Shown: one piece after another, positions 33,775 through 41,466 of the stretch
Numbering within the stretch: position 1 is the stretch's first letter
Layout of the letters: each line of letters begins with the position of its first letter
Origin: Luteipulveratus mongoliensis
GTDB taxonomy: Bacteria > Actinomycetota > Actinomycetes > Actinomycetales > Dermatophilaceae
Assembly (NCBI RefSeq): GCF_001190945.1
Contig: NZ_CP011112.1
Location: 2,728,001 to 2,792,000 of the forward strand
DNA length: 64,000 nt
Reading direction: 5' to 3'
Made by a program: the position numbers and the translations under genes
The notes under the pieces: generated by a model
The model's input: only the letters and a program-made list of their open reading frames with translations
Told to the model about the DNA's origin: nothing
The model's database searches: none

Positions 33775-35226
33775 TCAGAGCGGGATGTTGCCGTGCTGGC
33801 CTCGGGTCTGCGGCGCGGAGGCGATCGCCGCAGCCAGAGCTGATCGCGTCGCGGTCGGTTCGACGATCTCGTCGATGACCCCGATCTCCAGCGCCCGCGG
33901 CAAGCCGCCGGCCAGCTTGGCGTGCTCGTCCGCCAGCTCGTTCTCGACCTGCGTGCGCTCGGACTCGTCGACCTCGGCGAGCCGACGGCGGTGCAGGATG
34001 CGCACCGCAGCGACATGACCCATCACGGCGATCTCGGCCTTGGACCAGGCGAAAACCTTGGTCGCACCCAGGGACCGCGAGTTCATCGCGATGTACGCGC
34101 CGCCGTAGGTCTTGCGGGTCACCAGCGTCACGCGCGGCACCTTCGCCTCGGCAAAGGCGTGCAGCAGCTTGGCACCGCGGCGTACGACGCCGTCCCACTC
34201 CTGGCCCGCGCCCGGCAGGTAGCCGGGCACGTCCACGAGCACGATCAGTGGCACACCGAATGCATCGCACATCCGCACGAACCGCGCGGCCTTCTCGGCC
34301 GATGAGGAGTCGAGACAGCCACCGAGCCGCATCGGGTTGTTGGCGATCACTCCGACGGTGCGCCCACCGAATCGACCCAGAGTCGTGACGATGTTGGGCG
34401 CCCAACGCGGGTGCAGCTCAACGGAACTCGCCACATCGTCGAGGACGTTGTCGACGAGCGGATGGACGTCGTACGCCCGCTTCGCCGACTCGGGGAACGT
34501 CGCCGCAAGGTCGCGGTCCTCCACAGCGGCCGGGTCGAGCTCGCCCTGATCGGCGAGCAGCGAGGACAGCTGGCGACCCCGCTCGAACGCCTCCTCTGTC
34601 GTCTCGGTGACCACGTGCACGACGCCTGAGCGGCGCCCGTGCGGCTCCGGCCCGCCGAGTCGGAGCGCGTCGACGTTCTCGCCGGTGACCGACCGGACAA
34701 CGTCGGGTCCGGTCACGAAGATGCGGCCGTCCGGACCGAGGATCACGATGTCGGTCAGTGCCGGACCGTACGCCGCGCCACCGGCGGCTGGGCCGATGAC
34801 GACCGAGATCTGCGGGATGACACCCGACGCGCGAGTCATGATGGCGAAGACTTCGCCGACTGCATGCAGCGACACGACGCCCTCGGCCAGGCGCGCGCCG
34901 CCGCAGTGCCACAGACCCACGATCGGTACGCCGTCAGCGATAGCACGCTCGTACGCCGCCAGGATCACCTTGCAGCCCTCGACCCCCATGGCGCCGCCCT
35001 GGATCGTGGCGTCAGAGACGAAGACGACGACCCTGGAGCCATCGGCGGTGCCGATGGCCGCCAGCATGCCGCTCGCGTTGTGCTTGGTGATGAGCTCCAT
35101 CGAGCCGTCGTCGAGGAACTCCCGCAGACGGTTGACGGGGTTGCGAGGATCGTCCGCCGAGCTCACCTTCGGGCGCAGCGAGGCCGAGACCAGCGCAGAG
35201 GCGGCGCTCGGCGGACGGGACGACAT
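33775..35226 (-). CDS. Acyl-CoA carboxylase carboxyltransferase (beta) subunit
   Basis: 483 aa. Transfers carboxyl from biotin to acyl-CoA, making malonyl-CoA (or methylmalonyl-CoA) for fatty-acid synthesis. Two crotonase-like halves. The N-terminal half has VVFVSDATIQGGAMGVEGCK and GPAAGGAAYGPALTD (oxyanion/CoA site). The C-terminal half has VDVPGYLPGAGQEWDGVVRRG and TRKTYGGAYIAMNSR. ATG overlaps the fabF stop. Being last in the fab operon points to AccD-type acetyl-CoA carboxylase, but sequence alone does not settle acetyl versus propionyl. Confidence 0.9.
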   Translation of the reverse strand: MSSRPPSAASALVSASLRPKVSSADDPRNPVNRLREFLDDGSMELITKHNASGMLAAIGTADGSRVVVFVSDATIQGGAMGVEGCKVILAAYERAIADGVPIVGLWHCGGARLAEGVVSLHAVGEVFAIMTRASGVIPQISVVIGPAAGGAAYGPALTDIVILGPDGRIFVTGPDVVRSVTGENVDALRLGGPEPHGRRSGVVHVVTETTEEAFERGRQLSSLLADQGELDPAAVEDRDLAATFPESAKRAYDVHPLVDNVLDDVASSVELHPRWAPNIVTTLGRFGGRTVGVIANNPMRLGGCLDSSSAEKAARFVRMCDAFGVPLIVLVDVPGYLPGAGQEWDGVVRRGAKLLHAFAEAKVPRVTLVTRKTYGGAYIAMNSRSLGATKVFAWSKAEIAVMGHVAAVRILHRRRLAEVDESERTQVENELADEHAKLAGGLPRALEIGVIDEIVEPTATRSALAAAIASAPQTRGQHGNIPL

Positions 35227-36470
35227 CAGATGCTCTTCACGACGACAGCGATGTTGTGGCCGCCGAATCCGAAGGAGTTGTTGAGCGCCGCGATGTCGCC
35301 GTCCGGGAGCTTGCGGTGGTCACCGGTGACGACGTTCAGCGGGATGGCCGGGTCCTGGTCCGTCAGGTTGATGGTCGCGGGGATCAGCCGCTCGTGCACC
35401 GTCTGGATCGTCAGCACCGTCTCGAGCGCGCCCGCCGCACCGAGCAGGTGACCGGTCATCGACTTGGTTCCTGTCACCGCGATGTCATCGACGGCGTCGC
35501 CGAACGCGCGCTGGATGGCGTTGGACTCGGCGAGGTCACCGACCGGGGTCGAGGTGGCGTGCGCATTGATGTGGATGATGTCCGCAGGCTTGAGACCGGC
35601 CCGCTCGACCGCCTCGAGCATCGCCCGTGCAGCGCCTTCGCCCTCAGGCTCGCCAGCAGTGATGTGGTACGCGTCGGAGGACATCCCGATGCTCGCCAGC
35701 TCTGCGTAGATCTTGGCGCCGCGAGCCTGCGCGTGCTCGTAGGACTCCAGCACGATGATCGCCGCGCCTTCGGCGAGTACGAACCCGTCGCGGTCCGTGG
35801 CATAGGGGCGGGACGCGCCCGCCGGGTCGTCGTTGCGGGTCGAAAGTGCTTGCATCGCAGCGAAACCCGCGATCGGCAGTGGGTGGATCGCAGCCTCGGT
35901 GCCACCGGCGACCATGACGTCGGCGCGGCCCTGGCGGATCATCTCCGCGGCGTAGCCCATGGCCTCCGCGCCGGACGAGCAGGCAGACACCGTGGTGTGA
36001 GCCCCGGCGCGCGCCTTGAGCTCGAGCGAGACGTTGCCGGACGCCGTGTTGGGCATCAGCATGGGCACGGTCAGCGGGTAGACGCGACGCGGCCCCTTCT
36101 CCTTGAGCACGTCGTACTGCGCCAGAAGGGTGTGCACGCCACCGATGCCCGTACCGATCGCGACGCCGAGGCGTACCGGATCGATCTCCGGGGCACCGGC
36201 ATCAGCCCAGGCCTCGCGGGAGGCGATCATCGCGTACTGCGCGGACGGGTCCATGCGACGGGTCTCGACGCGCTTGAGCACATCGGCCGGATCCTGCTTG
36301 ATGGTGGCGGCGAAGGTGACGGGCAGGTCGTACTGCTCTACCCAGTCGAAGTCGAGGGGACGGGCGCCGGAGGTGCCCGCGAGCAGCGCGTCCCAGGTCT
36401 CGGTGGCGCTGCCACCGATCGGCGTGGTGGCGCCAATACCGGTGACGACGATGCGCTGGTCAGCGCTCAT
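35226..36470 (-). CDS. fabF: 3-oxoacyl-ACP synthase II
   Basis: 414 aa. Elongating ketosynthase of type II fatty-acid synthesis. Catalytic triad: Cys in VSACSSGAEAM, His in INAHATSTPVGD, His in NNSFGFGGHNIAV. The start MSADQRIVVTGIG is where homology begins, 91 bp after acpP. Stop overlaps the carboxyltransferase ATG. Confidence 0.96.
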   Translation of the reverse strand: MSADQRIVVTGIGATTPIGGSATETWDALLAGTSGARPLDFDWVEQYDLPVTFAATIKQDPADVLKRVETRRMDPSAQYAMIASREAWADAGAPEIDPVRLGVAIGTGIGGVHTLLAQYDVLKEKGPRRVYPLTVPMLMPNTASGNVSLELKARAGAHTTVSACSSGAEAMGYAAEMIRQGRADVMVAGGTEAAIHPLPIAGFAAMQALSTRNDDPAGASRPYATDRDGFVLAEGAAIIVLESYEHAQARGAKIYAELASIGMSSDAYHITAGEPEGEGAARAMLEAVERAGLKPADIIHINAHATSTPVGDLAESNAIQRAFGDAVDDIAVTGTKSMTGHLLGAAGALETVLTIQTVHERLIPATINLTDQDPAIPLNVVTGDHRKLPDGDIAALNNSFGFGGHNIAVVVKSI

Positions 36471-36510
36471 GTGGGGTGCTCCTAGAGATCGGTGGCAGGC
36501 GGCGGGTCCG

Positions 36511-36550
36511 CCGCGGTGGGGCCGTACGTCATTGGGCGGCCCCACCGCGG
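36511..36550 (-). other. Intra-operon hairpin between acpP and fabF
   Basis: A perfect 14-bp stem CCGCGGTGGGGCCG/CGGCCCCACCGCGG with a 12-nt loop. No U-tract. Probably a partial terminator or stabiliser that keeps acpP message more abundant than fabF. Confidence 0.75.
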
Positions 36551-36561
36551 CAGTCGTGCGG

Positions 36562-36810
36562 TCAGCCCTGCGCGCCCTTGATGTAGCTGACGGCGTCGCC
36601 GACGGTCGACAGGTTCTTCACGTCGTCGTCGGGGATGCGGACGTCGAACTTCTCCTCGGCGTTGACCACGATGGTCATCATCGACAGCGAGTCGATGTCG
36701 AGGTCCTCGGTGAAGGACTTCTCCGGCTGGACCTCCTCGGTCGCCAGACCGGTCTCCTCGTTGATGATGTCGGCAAGGCCGGCCAGGATCTCCTGCTCGG
36801 TCTGGGCCAT
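36562..36810 (-). CDS. acpP: Acyl carrier protein
   Basis: 82 aa, acidic. The phosphopantetheine-attachment Ser is Ser41 in LDIDSLSMMTIV. ATG with gagaaggagt upstream. Carries growing acyl chains among FabD, FabH and FabF encoded in the same operon. Starts at MAQTEQEIL; an upstream in-frame Met lacks a ribosome site. Confidence 0.96.
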   Translation of the reverse strand: MAQTEQEILAGLADIINEETGLATEEVQPEKSFTEDLDIDSLSMMTIVVNAEEKFDVRIPDDDVKNLSTVGDAVSYIKGAQG

Positions 36811-36920
36811 CGTTGACTCCTTCTCGGTTGTACGTCGAGTCTCGGTTGCGAGCACGTCGCTCGAACCGCACTGCTGTGCTGCGGGCTGACCCGGATTACC
36901 CGCCGGGTCGACGGGAGCTA

Positions 36921-37955
36921 TCAGGGCAAGACCACGACCTGCGCGGCGTAGACGAGGCCGGCGCCGAAGCCGATCTGGAGGGCTAGTCCGCCGCGCGGCA
37001 CCTCACCCTCGCGAAGCATCCGCTCGGTGGCCAGCGGGATCGATGCGGCCGAGGTGTTGCCGGTGTCGGCGATGTCACGCGCGACCGGGATGTCCTCGGG
37101 CAGCTTGAGCTGCTTGAGCATCGCGTCGATGATCCGCATGTTGGCCTGGTGCGGGATGAACGCGTCCAGGTCGGCCGCCGTGATGCCGGCCTTGTCGATC
37201 GCCTGCTGGCAGACCGGAGCCATGCTCCAGACGGCCCACCGGAAGACGGACTGGCCGGCCATCAGCAGGCTCGACGGCTCGAGCTCGGAGTCCTCGACCT
37301 TGCCGTTGGTGATGTCGGTCCAGGACTCGCGCTGCCGGATCGCGTCCCACTTCTCGCCGTCCGAACCCCAGACGGTCGGGCCGATGCCCGGGACGTCGGA
37401 GGGCCCGACCACGGCCGCGCCGGCGCCGTCGGCCAGGATGAAGGACGTACCGCGGTCGCGTTTGTCGGTGATCTCGGAGAGCTTCTCGACACCGATCACG
37501 AGGACGTACTCGGCGCTTCCGCCGCGCACCATGTCGCTCGCGAGGGCGATGCCGTGGCAGTAGCCGGCGCAGGCTGCTGAGACATCGAAGGCGGGTACGC
37601 CGTTGGCGCCGAGCCGGGTTGCGAGCAGGGGAGCGGCGGCTGGGGTCTGGTAGGGGTGCGTCACCGTCGCGACGATGATCGCGCCGAGCTGCTCGGCAGA
37701 GATGCCGGCCATCTCGAGTGCGGGGTGAGCGGCCTGCTCGGCCATGTCCACCACGGTCTCGTCCTCGCGGGCCCACCGTCGGGTCACGATGCCGGAGCGC
37801 TCCTGGATCCACTCGTCCGAGGAGTCGATCCAGGTGCAGACCTCTTCGTTGGTGATGACCCGCTCGGGTCGGTATCCACCGACGCCACGGATGCGCGAGT
37901 GGCGCGCGCCGTCACCTGAGACGAGAGTCCCGGTTCCCTTGGGTGCCAACGACAT
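36921..37955 (-). CDS. fabH: 3-oxoacyl-ACP synthase III
   Basis: 344 aa. Initiating ketosynthase that condenses acyl-CoA with malonyl-ACP; in actinobacteria it accepts branched primers. Catalytic Cys in DVSAACAGYCHG, His in FIPHQANMRI, Asn in DIADTGNTSAASIP. Three base pairs separate it from fabD. Full length. Confidence 0.95.
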   Translation of the reverse strand: MSLAPKGTGTLVSGDGARHSRIRGVGGYRPERVITNEEVCTWIDSSDEWIQERSGIVTRRWAREDETVVDMAEQAAHPALEMAGISAEQLGAIIVATVTHPYQTPAAAPLLATRLGANGVPAFDVSAACAGYCHGIALASDMVRGGSAEYVLVIGVEKLSEITDKRDRGTSFILADGAGAAVVGPSDVPGIGPTVWGSDGEKWDAIRQRESWTDITNGKVEDSELEPSSLLMAGQSVFRWAVWSMAPVCQQAIDKAGITAADLDAFIPHQANMRIIDAMLKQLKLPEDIPVARDIADTGNTSAASIPLATERMLREGEVPRGGLALQIGFGAGLVYAAQVVVLP

Positions 37956-37958
37956 TGG

Positions 37959-39134
37959 TCACGCTCCTTGCGGGTGTAGACGAAGCAGGGGCTGGCCGGG
38001 GGAGACCGGATCGCCGTCCTCGACGAGCCACTCGATGACGCGGCCGCCGTGCGCCGACGTCACGGTGAAGCGGTCACGCAGGGTGGCGATCTCTGCGACC
38101 ACGCTGCCCGGCTCGACGACGGTGCCCTCGACGGAGTGGTCGAAGGAGACCACGCCCTTCGACGGCGCGATCACCAGACGCCAGGTCGGGTCCATGGCCG
38201 TCTCGGTGCTGCCGTGCTCGCGCACCATGCGGTGAGCGGTCTCGAGATCGTCCGGGGTCTTGAGGGCCAGCAGCTCGACGCCGGGAAGGGCGCGCTTGGC
38301 CAGTCCGGTCAGGGTGCCCGCGGGCGGGATCTCGATCAGACCGGTGACACCCATCGACTCGAAGGTCTCCATGCACAGGTCCCACCGGACCGGGTTGCTC
38401 ACCTGCGAGACCAGACGCTTGAGCACGGTGCGGCTGTCATGGACGACCTGGCCGTCGGCGTTGCTGACCAGAGGTACGCGTGGGTCGTGGGTGCTGATCG
38501 CTCGCGCATAGCCGCTCAGGACCTCGACGGCCGGCGCCATGTGCTCGGTGTGGAACGCACCTGCCACCGGGAGCGGGATCACGCGGGCCTTGGTCGGCGG
38601 ATCGGCCTTGAGCGCGTCGAGCTGCTCGAGCGTGCCGGCCGCGACGACCTGACCGGCGCCGTTGATGTTGGCGGGAGTGAGACCGTGCCGCTCGATGACG
38701 GCGACCACCTCGTCGGCGTCGCCGCCGAGCACGGCGCTCATGCCGGTCGGACGGGCTGCGCTGGCGGCGGCCATCTGGCGGCCTCGCTCGCGCACCAGCA
38801 CCATGGCCTGCTCGGCGCTCATGACGCCGGCGGCGGAGGCTGCGGTGATCTCGCCGACCGAGTGACCGGCGCCCGCGCCGACACTGCGGAAGCCGTCGGC
38901 CGGGTGCTCGAACAACGAGAGCAGGGTGAGCAGGCCGGACGCGACGATGAGGGGCTGCGCGACGGCGGTGTCCTTGATGGTGGCCGCGTCAGAGGTCGTG
39001 CCGTGGGTGACGAGGTCGATCTCGGCGACGGCCGACAGCCAGCTGAGCCGGTCGCGGAAGCCCGGGACCTCCAACCAGGGAGAGAGGAAGCCGGGAGCTT
39101 GGGAGCCCTGTCCAGGGCAGACGACAACGAGCAC
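37959..39134 (-). CDS. fabD: Malonyl-CoA:ACP transacylase with C-terminal biotinyl/lipoyl-like domain
   Basis: 391 aa; a plain FabD is about 310. The transacylase part has VVCPGQGSQAPGF, active Ser in GAGHSVGEITAA and His in PVAGAFHTEHMAP. After residue about 300 an extra domain reads FDHSVEGTVVEPGSVVAEIA and AHGGRVIEWLVEDGDPVSPG. This is the hammerhead-barrel pattern of biotinyl/lipoyl domains, but the position of the modified Lys is TLRDRF with no Lys, so it is probably not biotinylated or lipoylated. It may act in protein docking. First structural gene of the operon after fasR. Confidence 0.93.
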   Translation of the reverse strand: MLVVVCPGQGSQAPGFLSPWLEVPGFRDRLSWLSAVAEIDLVTHGTTSDAATIKDTAVAQPLIVASGLLTLLSLFEHPADGFRSVGAGAGHSVGEITAASAAGVMSAEQAMVLVRERGRQMAAASAARPTGMSAVLGGDADEVVAVIERHGLTPANINGAGQVVAAGTLEQLDALKADPPTKARVIPLPVAGAFHTEHMAPAVEVLSGYARAISTHDPRVPLVSNADGQVVHDSRTVLKRLVSQVSNPVRWDLCMETFESMGVTGLIEIPPAGTLTGLAKRALPGVELLALKTPDDLETAHRMVREHGSTETAMDPTWRLVIAPSKGVVSFDHSVEGTVVEPGSVVAEIATLRDRFTVTSAHGGRVIEWLVEDGDPVSPGQPLLRLHPQGA

Positions 39135-39228
39135 CTGTCCACTCTTTCCCGACTCGCGCCCTCGCGCCCTGAACGAGTCGCACGACGCTGATGACTTGGA
39201 CTTGGAGGAATCCTACAAAGAGAGGCGA

Positions 39229-40455
39229 CTAGCCCGTCGGCCGCCCGACCGGAGCGTCGTCCGATTCATGGTCCTCGCTCGGTCGCCGCCAGCGACGAGG
39301 CTCATCGAGGAGGGCGAGAGCCAGCCCGATGCGTACGGTGAAGGCGTCGTGAGTGACCGTCAGGTCGTAGCCCGTGAGCTCGGCAATGCGACGGAGCCGG
39401 TAGCGAACCGTGTTGGGGTGCACGAACAGCAGCCGCGCCGTGGCCTCGAGCCCGCCGGTGTCGAGGAACGCCGTGGCCGTCTCCAGCAACGAGGCTCCGG
39501 TCCCCGCGAGCGGGCGCTGGATGCGGTCGACCAAGGCACTGTGGGCGCGGCTGTCGCCGTTGAGCGCGCGCTCGCCGAGCAGCTCATCGGACAGACACGG
39601 GCGGGGAGCATCCGGCCAGGCGCGGGCTGCAGCCAGACCCGACAGTGCGGCGCGCGCGGACCGGCCGGCGGCGTACACATGAGGCACGACCGGGCCCACG
39701 ACGATCGGTCCCGGGCCCCACCTGGCCTGCATCTGCGACACCACGCCGAGCGGGTCCTCGATGCTCCCGAGAACTGCCATCAGCCGATGCCCCTGCACTG
39801 CGGCCAGGCCCTCCACACCACGCCGATCTGCCTCGGAACGCAGGGCATCCACGACTCCGGCCTCGCTACCGCTCGGCGCCTCACCGGCCACCACGACGAT
39901 GTTGGAGACCGTGCCCCAGCCCAGTGCGGCGACGCGTGACTGCAACGAGTCGTCGGCCTCGCCGCGCAGGATCGCATCGACGACCAAGGACTCCAACCGA
40001 GCGTCCCAGGCGCCACGTTCCTCGGCGGCCTGGGCATAGACCTGAGCGGCCGCAAAGGCGATCTCGCGAGAGTAGTGCAGGACCGCCGCCTGGAGCTCGG
40101 CTTCCTCGCCCGGGGCCGCGATCTCATCGACGTGGGACTCGACGACATCGATGACGGTGCGCACCAGGTCGAGCGTCTGCCGGAGGCTGATCGAGCGGGT
40201 CAGCTCGCGCGGAGCCGAACCGAAGACGTCGATGGTGCCGGCGGGTGTCGTCGTGGGATCGCGCACCCAGGAGATGAAGGCGCCGATACCGGCCTGCGCG
40301 ACCAGGCCGACCCAGCTGCGGTCCTCGGCCGACAGCGCTCGGTACCAGTCGTGGGTCGCCTCCATGCGCTGGGCCGCGGCGGTCGACAGGGTGCCCGCGT
40401 GCCGTTCGAGGCGCTGGCGAGTTGCTGCCGAACCGAACTCCGTGGGGCCGCTCAT
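39229..40455 (-). CDS. fasR: PucR-type transcriptional regulator of fatty-acid synthesis
   Basis: 408 aa. A long N-terminal helical and GGDEF-like sensory part leads to the C-terminal PucR HTH: ATARLLFVHPNTVRYRLRRIAELTG. Position upstream of fabD is that of FasR, known in Streptomyces and Mycobacterium to activate the fab/fas operon. It presumably responds to acyl-CoA or ACP status. The start MSGPTEFGSA fits homologues. An earlier in-frame Met 25 codons upstream runs through promoter-like sequence. Confidence 0.9.
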   Translation of the reverse strand: MSGPTEFGSAATRQRLERHAGTLSTAAAQRMEATHDWYRALSAEDRSWVGLVAQAGIGAFISWVRDPTTTPAGTIDVFGSAPRELTRSISLRQTLDLVRTVIDVVESHVDEIAAPGEEAELQAAVLHYSREIAFAAAQVYAQAAEERGAWDARLESLVVDAILRGEADDSLQSRVAALGWGTVSNIVVVAGEAPSGSEAGVVDALRSEADRRGVEGLAAVQGHRLMAVLGSIEDPLGVVSQMQARWGPGPIVVGPVVPHVYAAGRSARAALSGLAAARAWPDAPRPCLSDELLGERALNGDSRAHSALVDRIQRPLAGTGASLLETATAFLDTGGLEATARLLFVHPNTVRYRLRRIAELTGYDLTVTHDAFTVRIGLALALLDEPRRWRRPSEDHESDDAPVGRPTG

Positions 40456-40593
40456 AGGTCTCAGGGTAGGCACCTCTTTGTGGGGAAGGCACAGATAGGG
40501 CCCTGACCGACGTGATGTATCACACGCCACATGGCCCGGCTCCTGGGTTGCATCGGGACCATCGAAGGTTCCGCCGTTCCGGGGGGAGACGTG

Positions 40594-40935
40594 ATGTCAA
40601 ACGACGAATCACTACCAGAGCTGGATCCGAACGACGGTTCAGAATCACCGCCTGGCTCGACCGAGGGGTCTGAGACGGAGTCGACTGAGGTTGAGGCTGA
40701 GTCGACTGAGGGGTCTGAGGCTGAGCCGACCGAGGTTGAGGGCGAGTCGACCGAGGTTGAGGGCGAGTCGACCGAGGGGTCTGAGTCGGAGTCGACTGAG
40801 CCTGCCGAGGGCGAGGAGCTGCACGCGGAGTCGCCAACAGTCGGCGACCTGGAAGGCGGATCGGACGATCTGCCATCGGAGGTGCTGGCGTTCAACGACT
40901 TCGACACCAGCTGGATCGATGAGGGGGTGGCCTAG
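40594..40935 (+). CDS. Acidic Ser/Thr/Glu repeat protein, first gene of an unknown operon
   Basis: 113 aa, very acidic, with no hydrophobic core. Residues about 25-75 are imperfect repeats of (E)STEGSE and (E)STEVEGE. A C-terminal segment, LPSEVLAFNDFDTSWIDEG, is unrepetitive and may be the functional motif. ATG with ggggggaga upstream. Two base pairs separate its stop from the next ATG. Likely disordered; could be a linker, chaperone-like or charge-masking partner of the next three proteins. Family not recognised. Confidence 0.75.
   Translation: MSNDESLPELDPNDGSESPPGSTEGSETESTEVEAESTEGSEAEPTEVEGESTEVEGESTEGSESESTEPAEGEELHAESPTVGDLEGGSDDLPSEVLAFNDFDTSWIDEGVA
40661..40815 (+). repeat. Tandem imperfect repeats inside the acidic protein gene
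   Basis: Units such as gagtcgac(t/c)gaggttgag and gaggggtctgag recur about eight times in phase with codons. Such arrays change copy number by slippage. Confidence 0.75.
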
Positions 40936-40937
40936 CC

Positions 40938-41447
40938 ATGGGCGACATCGGCGAGATCGTGAACACCACGACTCAGATCTTCAAGATCCTCGACAACAAC
41001 GTCACCACCAGCATGGGCAAGCTCGCAACCGCGCTACCCAAGGACGTGGACGCACTGGCCACGGACGGCAACTGGGTCCGGCGCGATCACGCCATGATCC
41101 TGCCGTTGGTGTGGCCCGCGAAGTACCCCGAGCTGAATGACGACGATGTCGTGAACCTCGGCCTGATCTGGACCTACGGCGGCAGTGTCAACGGCGAGGG
41201 TCGGTACATCAAGGATGCCGAGGCGTTCGCCACCGTCGGGCACATCTCACTCGGCTACACGATTGATGTGTCAGTCCGGTTCGCGGACACCGGCACGCCG
41301 GTCGGCGACGAACCCATCGCGATGATCACGGGCACGTTCAACGTGCGCCAGCGTCGCACTCTCATCGGCGAACTGCCCTCTTGCGTCATCGGATTCACTC
41401 TGATGGGCGACGGCCGAGGAACGATGAAAGAACTCAAGATCCGCTGA
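40938..41447 (+). CDS. Unknown 169-aa protein, second gene of the unknown operon
   Basis: The N-terminal helix GEIVNTTTQIFKILDNNVTT is followed by a beta-rich body: HAMILPLVWPAKYPEL, VVNLGLIWTYGGSVNGEGRY, HISLGYTIDVSVRFADTG and PIAMITGTFNVRQRRT. There is no signal peptide, membrane helix or Cys pair. The alternation of polar and nonpolar residues suggests a beta sandwich or barrel. Family not recognised. Translationally close to the genes on both sides. Confidence 0.75.
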   Translation: MGDIGEIVNTTTQIFKILDNNVTTSMGKLATALPKDVDALATDGNWVRRDHAMILPLVWPAKYPELNDDDVVNLGLIWTYGGSVNGEGRYIKDAEAFATVGHISLGYTIDVSVRFADTGTPVGDEPIAMITGTFNVRQRRTLIGELPSCVIGFTLMGDGRGTMKELKIR

Positions 41448-41466
41448 ACAACCCGGAAGGACAACC

